Shown: positions 63,916 through 64,000 of the stretch, in pieces | How positions within the stretch are numbered: position 1 is the first letter of the stretch | Layout: each line of letters starts with the position of its first letter | NCBI GenBank assembly: GCA_003577145.1 | Contig: QEUP01000009.1 | Span: 107,196-171,195, forward strand | Direction: 5' to 3' | Origin: Acidobacteriota bacterium | Lineage (GTDB): Bacteria > Actinomycetota > Acidimicrobiia > Acidimicrobiales > Microtrichaceae | Length of the DNA stretch: 64,000 nt | The notes under the pieces: model-generated | Told to the model about the DNA's origin: nothing | The model's database searches: none | What the model saw: the letters and a program-made list of their open reading frames with translations, nothing else | Program-made: the position numbers and the translations under genes

Positions 63916-64000
63916 GTCGGAGTGGCGGAATTGGCAGACGCGCTAGCTTGAGGGGCTAGTGCCCGCAAGGGCGTGGGGGTTCAAGTCCCCCCTCCGACAC
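63916..64000 (+). tRNA. tRNA-Leu, anticodon GAG (3' end at window edge)
   Basis: Acceptor GTCGGAG (63916-63922) pairs with CTCCGAC (63992-63998). The anticodon stem CTAGC/GCTAG holds the loop TTGAGGG with GAG central. The long variable arm GCCCGCAAGGGC marks class II tRNA-Leu; GGTTCAAGTCC is the T-arm. The discriminator A is at 63999; the window ends before the full CCA can be seen. Confidence 0.92.

Overview
The window is GC-rich, densely packed bacterial chromosome with many GTG/TTG starts, 1-8 nt gene overlaps and no mobile elements, rRNA operons or CRISPR arrays. Gene content and order point to an actinobacterium outside the well-studied genera. From general knowledge, pdtaR-polA-rpsA-coaE-uvrB-uvrA and uvrC-rapZ-yvcK-gap-pgk-tpi-secG are the order seen in Mycobacterium and relatives. 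An uncultured Acidimicrobiia-like lineage is my best guess, but no database was consulted.

Layout. 1-3.2 kb: end of a tryptophan operon (trpC end, trpF, trpB, trpA, a small CxxC/HxH protein). 3.2-5.4 kb: a structured leader and HU gene, then bcp-fabZ-ogt. 5.4-11.3 kb, minus strand: a type II fatty acid synthesis operon fabD-fabH-fabG-acpP-fabF-fabF2, preceded by an 18-codon upstream ORF whose stop overlaps the fabD start. 11.3-18.2 kb: tRNA-Leu(CAA), a DUF3105-like lipoprotein, an ANTAR response regulator, polA, a methyltransferase and rpsA. 18.2-31.8 kb: a Tad/Flp pilus operon (cpaB, tadZ, tadA, a VWA-TadB fusion, tadC, a GT-C-like membrane protein) facing two Flp pilins and a histidine kinase / LuxR regulator / GGDEF-EAL module on the other strand. 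31.8-40.3 kb: coaE, uvrB, a second large membrane protein, aroC and uvrA with a LexA-like box. 40.4-51.5 kb: surface glycan locus with an initiating sugar-phosphate transferase, flippase, two glycosyltransferases and a pseudaminic-acid-type pathway (PseB, PseC, PseG, PseI, CMP-sugar synthase) in which a formyltransferase-like gene is present and no PseH acetyltransferase is seen. 51.6-64 kb: two lipoproteins, uvrC, a methyltransferase, a fasciclin lipoprotein, rapZ, yvcK (no whiA after it), gap-pgk-tpiA-secG, a peptide-binding lipoprotein, an alpha/beta hydrolase and tRNA-Leu(GAG).

How the parts may work together: the TCS/c-di-GMP module, the pilus and the glycan locus suggest a cell that attaches and decorates its surface; the rest is housekeeping. 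The points most worth a second look are the formyltransferase-for-PseH substitution, FabD carrying a lysine-less biotinyl/lipoyl-like domain, the uORF coupled to fabD, the inverted repeat that can hide the trpF ribosome binding site, and a recurring TANNNT box 6-8 nt before many start codons that implies leaderless mRNAs.
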